A stretch of 10,584 nucleotides of DNA from Deltaproteobacteria bacterium (GTDB lineage: Bacteria > Myxococcota_A > Polyangia > HGW-17 > SLPX01), in the NCBI GenBank assembly GCA_011390535.1, contig JAABSF010000052.1, positions 1 to 10,584 of the forward strand, given 5' to 3'. Positions 1 through 5,937 of the stretch are shown in pieces. The translations under genes were made by a program, and so were the position numbers. Numbering within the stretch: the first letter of the stretch is position 1; the number at the start of each line of letters is the position of its first letter. The notes under the pieces were generated by a model, which had not been told where the DNA came from, ran no database searches, and saw only the letters and a program-made list of their open reading frames with translations.

Positions 1-126
1 TCCGGGGCTGGCTCAGGTTCAGGTTCAGGTTCCGGCTCCGGCTCCGGGGCTGGCTCAGGTTCAGGTTCAGGTTCCGGCTCCGGCTCCGGGGCTGGCTCAG
101 GTTCAGGTTCAGGTTCCGGGGCCGGC
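1..126. repeat. 42-bp tandem repeat (minisatellite) coding Pro/Glu tail
   Basis: Three consecutive 42-bp units begin at 1, 43 and 85. The first two are identical and the third differs only near its end. A degenerate continuation runs to about 156. Each unit is itself built from 6-bp steps (GGTTCA, GGCTCC) and codes on the minus strand for 14 residues of alternating Pro and Glu with one Ala-Pro. The unit length is a multiple of three, so copy-number changes would keep the frame and only change tail length. The array continues past the left edge, so the total copy number is unknown. Confidence 0.95.
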
Positions 127-527
127 TCCGGGGCTGTCTCCGGTTCCGGCTCCGGCTCTTGGGCTCCTTCTTTTGCTTTTTTTTCTGCTTTATACGCAAT
201 GATTCGTTCTACAAGAGCTTTGCTCTTGGAATCCAGCTTCGTAAATTTGAGCCCCATTCCGTGCGGCTTATGGGGGTTTTCCGGATCAAACTCCTTTACC
301 CAAATGACCTTTCCTTCACCTCTGATCAATCGAGTAGAATCTGTCAGTGCAAGCTCAAATCGGATCACAGTCCCTTTGGGCCTAGGTTTGCGACTAATAA
401 TAAACACCCCACCCTTAGAAATATTGCCGCAATATTTTTTTACAAAGGTTTCTACGTCAGGGTATTTCAACTTCACCCGAAGAGACACAGGAACGCGCTT
501 TTGAGTTCTTTTATCTTTATCGGTCAA
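1..527 (-). CDS. PilZ-domain protein with Pro/Glu-rich repeat tail (3' end cut by window edge)
   Basis: This is a probable c-di-GMP receptor or a PilZ-fold adaptor, likely cytoplasmic. About 175 codons are visible and no stop is reached before the window edge. Residues ~7-112 form a PilZ domain. Both c-di-GMP contacts are present: RxxxR at R7-R11 and NxSxxG at N35-S37-G40. A 'GEGKVIWV' strand and 'HGMGLKF' near residue 90 fit the fold. From residue 124 the chain becomes almost pure Pro-Glu with a few Ala-Pro. This tail is encoded by tandem DNA repeats and is probably an extended spacer, or a link to a further domain outside the window. The start is TTG at 527; an in-frame TAG lies 15 bp upstream of it, no ATG or GTG intervenes, and AGGCAGG sits 6 nt before it. 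The domain resembles PilZ paralogues that are abundant in myxobacteria. The fold call is strong; actual ligand binding is inferred. Confidence 0.85.
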   Translation of the reverse strand, partial: MTDKDKRTQKRVPVSLRVKLKYPDVETFVKKYCGNISKGGVFIISRKPRPKGTVIRFELALTDSTRLIRGEGKVIWVKEFDPENPHKPHGMGLKFTKLDSKSKALVERIIAYKAEKKAKEGAQEPEPEPETAPEPAPEPEPEPEPAPEPEPEPEPEPEPAPEPEPEPEPEPEPAP

Positions 528-533
528 AACGAA

Positions 534-540
534 CCTGCCT
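534..540 (-). promoter_or_regulatory. Ribosome binding site deciding the TTG start of the PilZ gene
   Basis: AGGCAGG on the minus strand ends 6 nt before TTG at 527. It supports a TTG start, because no ATG or GTG lies between this site and the upstream in-frame TAG. Confidence 0.6.
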
Positions 541-554
541 GTCGTCTAAGTTAA

Positions 555-571
555 TGCACTAAGTTAGTGCA
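555..571. promoter_or_regulatory. 17-bp perfect palindrome in the PilZ leader
   Basis: TGCACTAAGTTAGTGCA has 8-bp arms that are exactly complementary around a single central base. It lies 28 bp upstream of the PilZ start codon. It could be the binding site of a dimeric repressor or activator, or an RNA hairpin in the leader. A second, smaller inverted repeat (GGTGG-ATAA-CCACC, 577-590) lies just behind it. No regulator gene is visible next to it. Confidence 0.45.
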
Positions 572-601
572 GGGACGGTGGATAACCACCCGTCGGACAC
601 A

Positions 602-631
602 TCTAAAAATCAATCTGTGAGTTTCTCACAA
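602..631 (-). promoter_or_regulatory. Possible sigma-70-type promoter for the PilZ gene
   Basis: On the minus strand TTGTGA (631-626) and TTTAGA (607-602) are separated by 18 bp and point toward the PilZ gene. The -35 box overlaps a perfect 6-bp inverted repeat, TGTGAG-TTT-CTCACA (616-630). Both boxes are only partial matches to consensus, so this is a weak call. The rest of the 263-bp gap between the PilZ gene and manA holds small inverted repeats (CTTGT-TTTT-ACAAG, 635-648) and no gene that I can support. Confidence 0.25.
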
Positions 632-773
632 GAACTTGTTTTTACAAGATATTTTTCCCTGCCCCGCCATCCGGACAAGCGGCCCAAAATTTAGGGACAA
701 CTAACTTTGAGACTTTACCCTTTCCAGGGGTCTGGGTGAAGGAAAAAGTTGGCTTTTTAGCAAAATGAAAAGG

Positions 774-840
774 AAAAAACCGAAACAAAATCAAAGGGGC
801 CGGGAGACCAAAACCTTGTTAATCCGGTCTCTCAAGCCCC
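774..840 (-). terminator. Probable intrinsic terminator overlapping the manA stop codon
   Basis: On the minus strand GGGGC (840-836) pairs with GCCCC (800-796). Nested inside, GAGACC (831-826) pairs with GGTCTC (809-804), across an asymmetric internal loop and a 16-nt apical loop. T-rich DNA follows at once (TTTGATTTTGTTT, then a T6 run at about 779-774). The hairpin lies in the last codons of manA and the stop codon follows the 3' arm. The large loop and interrupted T tract make it imperfect, but the position is right for ending the fusion gene-manA transcript. Confidence 0.4.
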
Positions 841-1783
841 GAAAAACAGTTTTTTCGGCAGCGGCGGGACTTAAGCAGACGCCTCCTCGTTGCAATGCTA
901 CCTCTTTAGAACCACAAGCAGCCGTCACAGCACCCTCTAAACACATAGCGCAGACAGGACAATCTGCTCGAACCTCATACTCCTCCCCATCCTTGAGATC
1001 GGCGATTTCCATTATAAATGCAGGGCTTTCGACCACCTTACCCAGATCTCTTCTCGGCATCCATGGAGGATCTTTTCTGAATTCAAAATCTATGCTCTCC
1101 ATGGCCTCTTCGATATGCAAAGGCCTTGGTTTTCCATCCAACCCCATCCGCCCCCAATCATACAAACGATATGTTGTATCAGAGGCCTGCTGCATCTCAG
1201 CCAGTACCAGCCCTCCTCCGATGGCGTGAACTGTTCCTGCGGGGATGTATATTACATCCATCGGTCTTACTTCCACCCGATTGAGGAGCTTCTCCAAAGA
1301 ATTATCCTTGCTCGCCATCCGAACAGCATGGGGAGTCGCGCGCTCCTGCAAACCCAAATACAAACACCCTCCAGGCTGAACATCCAACACAACCCATGCC
1401 TCTGTTTTCGGGCGCCCCCCCAACCTTCGAGCCGCCTCTTCATCGGGATGCACTTGTACGCTGAGTGTCTCCCGGGCATCAAGAAGCTTTAAAAGAAGAG
1501 GAAACCTCCCGTTTAACAGGGACGCTTTTCCCATGAGCCATTGTTTGTGACTCTTAACCAGCGTCGTCAATGTGACCCCTTTAAGAGAACCTTTGGCGAC
1601 AACACACGACTCTCCAGGAAGATCGACTATTTCCCACGACTCTCCACAAGGAACCGTTGGATCCATTGACTCCCTTCCAAACTCCTCGTGAAGACGGCGA
1701 CCTCCCCAAACCCTTGCTTTGACAAGAGGTTTGAAAACCAAAGGATATACTTCCGGATTTATTCCAGTTTTAGTTTCACTCAT
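791..1783 (-). CDS. manA: Mannose-6-phosphate isomerase, class I
   Basis: This cytoplasmic zinc enzyme interconverts mannose-6-phosphate and fructose-6-phosphate. It feeds GDP-mannose synthesis for polysaccharides or lets the cell use mannose. At 330 residues it matches the short bacterial class I form. The cupin core is clear. The zinc ligands are visible as Gln110 and His112 in 'SVQVHPDEE', Glu128 in 'KTEAW' and His186 in 'PAGTVHAIGGG'. 'YRLYDWGR' with Arg206 is the usual catalytic-arginine region. Near the N-terminus 'ARVWGG' and 'GESWEI' are typical of the family. The gene is the second of a pair, 17 bp after the SDR-CYTH fusion gene, so co-transcription is likely. The ATG at 1783 lacks a strong ribosome binding site. 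The upstream gap is a near copy of the gene's own first 17 bases, so translational coupling to the upstream gene is plausible. The family assignment is firm; the pathway role is inferred. Confidence 0.95.
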   Translation of the reverse strand: MSETKTGINPEVYPLVFKPLVKARVWGGRRLHEEFGRESMDPTVPCGESWEIVDLPGESCVVAKGSLKGVTLTTLVKSHKQWLMGKASLLNGRFPLLLKLLDARETLSVQVHPDEEAARRLGGRPKTEAWVVLDVQPGGCLYLGLQERATPHAVRMASKDNSLEKLLNRVEVRPMDVIYIPAGTVHAIGGGLVLAEMQQASDTTYRLYDWGRMGLDGKPRPLHIEEAMESIDFEFRKDPPWMPRRDLGKVVESPAFIMEIADLKDGEEYEVRADCPVCAMCLEGAVTAACGSKEVALQRGGVCLSPAAAEKTVFRGLRDRINKVLVSRPL

Positions 1784-1800
1784 TTTTTAGTTTCGCTCAT
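1767..1800 (-). repeat. 17-bp tandem duplication of the manA start region
   Basis: On the minus strand ATGAGCGAAACTAAAAA (1800-1784) is followed directly by ATGAGTGAAACTAAAAC (1783-1767), identical at 15 of 17 positions. The first copy starts an ORF of only six codons whose TGA overlaps the ATG of manA (ATGA). The first copy starts right after the TGA of the upstream gene. Confidence 0.9.
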
Positions 1801-3426
1801 TCAATTAACCCTATGTTTTTTTGCTCGAGCAAGCTTGCCACCCAGAAACGGGACGGTACAAACCTCAAGTTTGCTCAAATAATCTCTCAACGCACTCTCC
1901 ACAGCAGTCACATCTTCATCGTGGTTTTTCGAGTGCATCAGCTCCAACTCAACCTCATAATCCACATGTCCGTCATCAAAAATAGTCCTGTCCACCGCCA
2001 AAGAATACTCATCGCCACACAATACAATACTTTGCAACACCCTCTCATTAAAGAAATGATCCACCAAAACAAGGCCATCGATGGTATTGTCTCCCAAGTC
2101 TCCAAACTCTCTGGCCTTGGGCCATACGCTACCGATGTTTTCCAGACCTCGCATGAATCTCCTGGCCTCAACCCCTTTCAAAACCTTCTCTATCTCAGGC
2201 CTTACAACAGCAGCCCCTTTTCTTATGGATCTGCCCTTTAAAGTCAGTGTCACCGGATGAAGATCTTGGATACTATCCTGATCTTCATAATCGTCGACTG
2301 TGGAGAGAGGATTCTGCCACTCGTTCCTTATTCGAAAGTACCATCCACTCGAGGCGAGATCCCGATTCTGCGTGTCATAAAAACTATTCTCTTGAAGGAC
2401 CAGCTGTGAGCCGTCTCCATGTGAGTCAATCAGACGGCGCCAATCCCGCCCGGAGCATAACCCCAATTTAATCTCCACCTCTTTGGGCTGATCGTCGCTC
2501 GCAGAAAACGCCTTCGAAACTGTTTGGGTACAGTTTTGGTTTTTGCTTAGGGCTGACTCAAAAATAATCTCTGGATTCGTACGCCGATCCATCCCGACAT
2601 CTTGAACTACCATAGGTGCAGATTCCGGCGACTTCTTGAACCCTGAGACCCACCCGGCCATCTTGCCGTACAAACTCCAAGAGACCCTCTTGAACAAGTA
2701 TAACGGATACGCCGGCCCTGCAGTTATATGAACGATATCTCTGCGCCTCACAGCTCTTAAAAGATTGCGGGCCACCTTTTTCGGATCAGTGCCCCTGGTG
2801 TCCATTATCCTTTCGAAACGCCCTCTCATGGAGTCCGGCCACCCTACTCGGGCGCTTCTAAATAGCTCTGTGGACACCATCCCGGGACATTCAACGGTAA
2901 CACCTATACCCAAGGGAGCCAGCTCCGCAGCCAACGCTTCAGATAACCCTACGACTGCGTATTTGGTGGCACAATATGGAACAACCATTGGAAAAGGGAT
3001 AAGCCCGGCCAATGAAGCAGTGTTTATGACATGCCCTTGTCTTCGCCTGATCATGGGAGGCACAAAGGCTTGAATACCATGAATAACCCCCCAAAGATTT
3101 ACATCTATAATCCAACGCCAATCATCCATGGTGAGATCTTCTACAGCCTTGCTGAGGCAGACCCCGGCGTTATTGTGGATGATGTCTACATGCCCTTCTT
3201 TAGCTAGAATCTTCTCCGCCGTCACAAAAAACTTTTGGGCATCAGTCACATCTACAACATGAGCCTCAACTCCAGAACCAAGCTCATCAACAACATCCAA
3301 CACCCTCTTGTCTTTATCTAAGAGATGAAGCCGTGCACCTTGCCGCTTGAATTCTTGTGCACATGCTCTCCCAATCCCTGAACCTGCTCCGGTAATAACC
3401 ACAATCTTATCTTTGAAAGACTTCAA
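1801..3426 (-). CDS. Short-chain dehydrogenase/reductase fused to a CYTH (triphosphate tunnel) domain
   Basis: A single uninterrupted 541-residue frame holds two unrelated enzymes. Residues 1-~265 are a complete classical SDR: the dinucleotide-binding motif TGAGSGIG (12-19), NNAG (85-88), catalytic Ser138, Tyr151 and Lys155 (YxxxK), and the 'PG' motif after strand 6. It should be an NAD(P)-dependent oxidoreductase of unknown substrate. Residues ~315-540 are CYTH-like: ExExK (E316, E318, K320), paired arginines R365 and R367, Lys397 in 'TLTLK', acidic 'PEIEK' (E411, E413), 'YEVELEL' (E491, E493, E495) and a basic end near K531-R534. CYTH proteins bind triphosphate groups with metal and hydrolyse them or cyclise nucleotides. 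A polar linker (~270-314) joins the halves. TTG at 3426 is preferred, with AAAGGA 9 nt upstream and the usual short SDR N-terminus. A TTG at 3498 would add 24 residues but has AGG directly against it. manA follows 17 bp downstream. Both domains are clear; the combined function is unknown. Confidence 0.9.
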   Translation of the reverse strand: MKSFKDKIVVITGAGSGIGRACAQEFKRQGARLHLLDKDKRVLDVVDELGSGVEAHVVDVTDAQKFFVTAEKILAKEGHVDIIHNNAGVCLSKAVEDLTMDDWRWIIDVNLWGVIHGIQAFVPPMIRRRQGHVINTASLAGLIPFPMVVPYCATKYAVVGLSEALAAELAPLGIGVTVECPGMVSTELFRSARVGWPDSMRGRFERIMDTRGTDPKKVARNLLRAVRRRDIVHITAGPAYPLYLFKRVSWSLYGKMAGWVSGFKKSPESAPMVVQDVGMDRRTNPEIIFESALSKNQNCTQTVSKAFSASDDQPKEVEIKLGLCSGRDWRRLIDSHGDGSQLVLQENSFYDTQNRDLASSGWYFRIRNEWQNPLSTVDDYEDQDSIQDLHPVTLTLKGRSIRKGAAVVRPEIEKVLKGVEARRFMRGLENIGSVWPKAREFGDLGDNTIDGLVLVDHFFNERVLQSIVLCGDEYSLAVDRTIFDDGHVDYEVELELMHSKNHDEDVTAVESALRDYLSKLEVCTVPFLGGKLARAKKHRVN

Positions 3427-3435
3427 GAAAAAATT

Positions 3436-3441
3436 TCCTTT
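3436..3441 (-). promoter_or_regulatory. Ribosome binding site supporting the inner TTG start of the fusion gene
   Basis: AAAGGA on the minus strand lies 9 nt before TTG at 3426. The protein then begins 'MKSFKDKIVVITG', a normal length before the SDR nucleotide-binding motif. The outer TTG at 3498 lacks proper spacing from its AGG. Confidence 0.5.
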
Positions 3442-3485
3442 CCAAGCCACTATGACAGGATAAAAAGCAAGATTAGAATCACTAT

Positions 3486-3532
3486 CATTGACAAGCAACC
3501 TTTTTGAGACAAAAAAAAAGGGCTTGTCAATG
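3486..3532. repeat. 11-bp perfect inverted repeat around an A-tract, upstream of the fusion gene
   Basis: CATTGACAAGC (3486-3496) is exactly complementary to GCTTGTCAATG (3522-3532), with 25 bp between that include a run of nine A. Each arm contains TTGACA, a perfect -35 hexamer; the right-hand one points toward the fusion gene. No good -10 box lies at the usual distance. It may be a pair of operator half-sites or a cruciform/hairpin around the leftward promoter. Confidence 0.55.
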
Positions 3533-3553
3533 CCTGCATATTGTTTTTATCAA

Positions 3554-3697
3554 GTTATCAAATACTTTCAGGCTTGAATAAAAATAGGTTAAGCGCCGTT
3601 CGATGCAGACATGCAAAATGGTGCGGCTTTTTGATAACGAACCGTCAGGGCAACCGGCGGTTATCCTGACACTAATTGTGATGTCGCTTGAGTTATC
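3554..3697. promoter_or_regulatory. Cluster of GTTATC/GATAAC motifs in the divergent intergenic region
   Basis: GTTATC occurs at 3554-3559, 3660-3665 and 3692-3697, and its complement GATAAC at 3633-3638. Three of the four extend to GTTATCA, and the first and the 3633 copy share GTTATCAAA. They lie between the divergent start codons of the fusion gene and the HEAT-repeat gene, where control of both genes would be placed. The pattern suggests a shared regulator site, but no regulator is identified. Confidence 0.3.
3644..3670. promoter_or_regulatory. 27-bp imperfect dyad upstream of the HEAT-repeat gene
   Basis: Outer arms GTCAGG (3644-3649) and CCTGAC (3665-3670) enclose an inner palindrome AACCG-G-CGGTT (3652-3662). 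Eleven of thirteen positions pair; only the two-base steps between the arms do not. The dyad ends 55 bp before the ATG at 3726, suiting either an operator or a leader hairpin. One GTTATC motif overlaps its right half. Confidence 0.4.
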
Positions 3698-3725
3698 AGT
3701 TAGATACAGCTAGGAGCTCTTTTTC

Positions 3726-5339
3726 ATGGGTATATTTGATCTATTCAAAAAAGAAGGTCGCAAGACCCGATCAATTAACAAAGCCGTTTCAACGGTCTGC
3801 AATAAAAAAGCTTCTGATGATGAACGTTACATTGCATACGAGACCTTGGCAGCGGCAAACAATGAAGAGGCTGTATATGGTCTTTTAATGCGTTTTACTT
3901 ACGTCAAAGATATTGGACAACGCTCCCGATCCACAGATGAAGAAGACAAGAGATATGTCTATGATCTTTTGCGTGGGCGATGTGATTGTGTTTTGGCTCC
4001 TCTGCGGGAGTTTCTCTTGGCGAAAGAAGGCCCCGTAGGAGCACCCAAACATACCATCTCCTGGGGTCTGCGCCTTTTACACCAGATCGCACCCGATGAC
4101 GAGACAGAGTGGAAAATATTAAAAGAGGTGTTGGATGACAATGAACCAGGATACGAGAGAGATCCGGTCCGCAAGCTTGAGCTGCTGACTTTTTTAAGCA
4201 GCGCGAAGAATCTTGATTCAAAAGTCGTTTGTGAAGCAATAATCCCATACCTGGAGGATTCTGATGAAGGTGTGCGCTTCGACGCCGCCGAGGCTCTCTT
4301 GAAACACGGACATGCATCAGTCCGCAAACCATTGGCAACACTTTTATCGGACGAAGACGAGTCTTTGCAACAAAGAAGCCTCATATTGGCCGGATTCATC
4401 GCCAACGGATGGTTTGATGAAGTCGAGGATAATTTATCTGGAATGCCCGCTCCCGCCTTGAAGGCGGCAGTAGAAGAGATAGAAAAGCATCTGCCGATAC
4501 GCGACTTTTCGGCTGAAAAAGAGGAGGGCAAGGCATATACTCCGCCAAAACCGGAGACCGATGAAGAAAAGAAAGAGCAGGAAATATATCAAAATTTCAG
4601 GAATCTACTTATAAAAGTCGCTGAAGCGGACGACGTGGATGATTTAATCTTGTCCAATGTTGTAGAAATCCTTGTGAGAAGCGGGGTCACGGCCCAAGGT
4701 GCGCGAGGCCGGTTGGAAAAAAACCTTCCCAAAGGCTACAAAGTCCGCAAAGGCCGTGTAGAGCGTTTGCCTGAAGGTATGCAGGAGCCGTTTCTCACTA
4801 ATGCGGCGAAACGATTGATGGCATCGGACTCTTATGACGAAGCGGCAGAGCCGCTGGTAAAGATACTTCGAAACAACCACACTCAGCCGGACACAAAGGG
4901 GCTCATCGCCGAGTTTTTGGCCGCAAAAGAATGGTCTTTAGAAGAGTTTCAAAAACAGGCCAAGAAATATTTACCTCCGGGTTATTGTTTCAATAGATCC
5001 GGACTTGTTGAAAGGTGTTACTCAGAGATGAGGGAGCCATACCTGACGCAAGCTGCAGATAATATCTTGGATCCTTATTTAAGTGAACCCCCTGACGATC
5101 CCAAAGAAGCAGAGAGCTGTATAACCGATGACACACGTGAAGCGCTGCTGGAGATCGCATGTAATCCTTCAACAGACGAAAGAACCATTGAAAGAATCAT
5201 GGATCGCTTTTCCGCTTTTGGATGGACTGTGAGAGACTACGAGAAAAAGCTCCAGAGAGTTATCCCGGATCACTACCGAATATCCGCCCCAAGGGGTTCC
5301 AAGGATTCCAAGATCTTTAAAGTGAGCACAATGATATAG
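3726..5339 (+). CDS. HEAT-repeat protein with a repeated C-terminal module, function unknown
   Basis: This is a 537-residue soluble protein with no signal peptide or membrane segment. The N-terminal part (~30-235) is made of helical pairs of HEAT-repeat type, clearest at ~168-225: 'IIPYLEDSDEGVRFDAAEALLKHG' followed by 'KPLATLLSDEDESLQQRSLIL'. Such stacks normally bind other proteins. A charged linker (~258-288) leads to a C-terminal half holding at least two, probably three, copies of a module of 80-100 residues. Each copy has helices and then a 'LPxGY' turn (L334-Y338, L416-Y420, degenerate I513-Y517). In the first two copies a 'VER' and an 'EPxLTxAA' helix follow. I recognise no catalytic motif. 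The ATG at 3726 is supported by AGGAG 9 nt upstream (3712-3716). greA begins 98 bp downstream on the same strand, so some co-expression is possible. The fold call for the first half is good; the rest is unassigned. Confidence 0.85.
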   Translation: MGIFDLFKKEGRKTRSINKAVSTVCNKKASDDERYIAYETLAAANNEEAVYGLLMRFTYVKDIGQRSRSTDEEDKRYVYDLLRGRCDCVLAPLREFLLAKEGPVGAPKHTISWGLRLLHQIAPDDETEWKILKEVLDDNEPGYERDPVRKLELLTFLSSAKNLDSKVVCEAIIPYLEDSDEGVRFDAAEALLKHGHASVRKPLATLLSDEDESLQQRSLILAGFIANGWFDEVEDNLSGMPAPALKAAVEEIEKHLPIRDFSAEKEEGKAYTPPKPETDEEKKEQEIYQNFRNLLIKVAEADDVDDLILSNVVEILVRSGVTAQGARGRLEKNLPKGYKVRKGRVERLPEGMQEPFLTNAAKRLMASDSYDEAAEPLVKILRNNHTQPDTKGLIAEFLAAKEWSLEEFQKQAKKYLPPGYCFNRSGLVERCYSEMREPYLTQAADNILDPYLSEPPDDPKEAESCITDDTREALLEIACNPSTDERTIERIMDRFSAFGWTVRDYEKKLQRVIPDHYRISAPRGSKDSKIFKVSTMI

Positions 5340-5391
5340 AGAAACTAAACGCTCTTTGAGTCAAAAAAAGCTTCAACAAACACAATCAAGA

Positions 5392-5397
5392 TACAAT
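5392..5397 (+). promoter_or_regulatory. Possible -10 box for greA
   Basis: TACAAT, a near-consensus -10 hexamer, lies 40 bp upstream of the greA ATG in the gap after the HEAT-repeat gene. No convincing -35 box is found 16-18 bp upstream. greA may have its own promoter here, or read-through from the upstream gene may serve it. No clear terminator separates the two genes. Confidence 0.25.
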
Positions 5398-5437
5398 ATC
5401 GATAGAACAAGTTCTTATGATATGACTGGAGGCATGT

Positions 5438-5929
5438 ATGCAACAACGTTATCCAATAACCCCGGCCGGACACAAAAAGCTCAAGAAAGAACTCAAACAA
5501 ATAATGGAAGTAGACCGTCCCGAAAATGTAAGAGACATCGAAGAGGCTAGAAGTCACGGCGATTTGAGCGAAAATGCCGAGTATTCTGCGGCAAAAGAGC
5601 GACAAGCCTATCTGGATGCACGCAGAAAAGAGCTGGAAACAAAAATTGCACTAGCCGAGGTTATCGATCCCACTACTTTAAAGGAAGATAAAGTGGTATT
5701 CGGAGCCACAATAACCCTGTACGATGTGGATACAGAAGAAGAGATAACCTACACGATAGTCGGGGAAGATGAGAGTGATGCAAAGAAAGGCCGGATTTCA
5801 CTCAAATCGCCCATGGCTCGTGCCTTGATAGGGAACCGTGTGGATGACAGCGTAAAAGTCAAAACCCCTAGAGGATTAAGAGAGTATGAGATCATGGATA
5901 TAAAGTTCATGCCGGTGACACTGGAGTGA
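5438..5929 (+). CDS. greA: Transcription elongation factor GreA
   Basis: GreA enters the secondary channel of RNA polymerase and stimulates cleavage of the nascent RNA in backtracked complexes, so elongation can resume. At 163 residues the protein is normal family length. Residues ~1-75 form the N-terminal coiled-coil hairpin, with the signature tip 'SHGDLSENAEY' at about 39-49. Its acidic residues Asp and Glu coordinate the catalytic Mg ion. Residues ~85-163 form the C-terminal FKBP-like domain, with 'GATITLYDVDTEEEITYTIVG' and 'SPMARALIG' as typical blocks. The start at 5438 has GGAGG (5428-5432) 5 nt upstream. The next gene converges on it with 8 bp between stop codons. A complete, apparently functional copy. 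Confidence 0.97.
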   Translation: MQQRYPITPAGHKKLKKELKQIMEVDRPENVRDIEEARSHGDLSENAEYSAAKERQAYLDARRKELETKIALAEVIDPTTLKEDKVVFGATITLYDVDTEEEITYTIVGEDESDAKKGRISLKSPMARALIGNRVDDSVKVKTPRGLREYEIMDIKFMPVTLE

Positions 5930-5937
5930 GGATTCTA

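Noticed and set aside
1..160. Regular repeats resembling a CRISPR array
   Set aside because: Units are directly adjacent with no unique spacers, and they read as an in-frame Pro/Glu tail of a PilZ protein.
159..554. Plus-strand 131-codon ORF
   Set aside because: It lies antisense to the PilZ domain, whose motifs are clear on the minus strand; its translation resembles no protein family.
3427..3498. 24-residue N-terminal extension of the SDR-CYTH protein
   Set aside because: The outer TTG has AGG directly against it, the extension precedes a normal SDR start, and it overlaps a perfect inverted repeat; the inner TTG has a well-spaced binding site.
3488..3516. Plus-strand TTGACA as a promoter toward the HEAT-repeat gene
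   Set aside because: The position of the -10 box is a plain A-run and the gene start is over 200 bp away.
3959..4531. Minus-strand 190-codon ORF, rich in Ser
   Set aside because: It is the complementary shadow of the HEAT-repeat gene; its Ser-rich composition reflects acidic codons read backwards.
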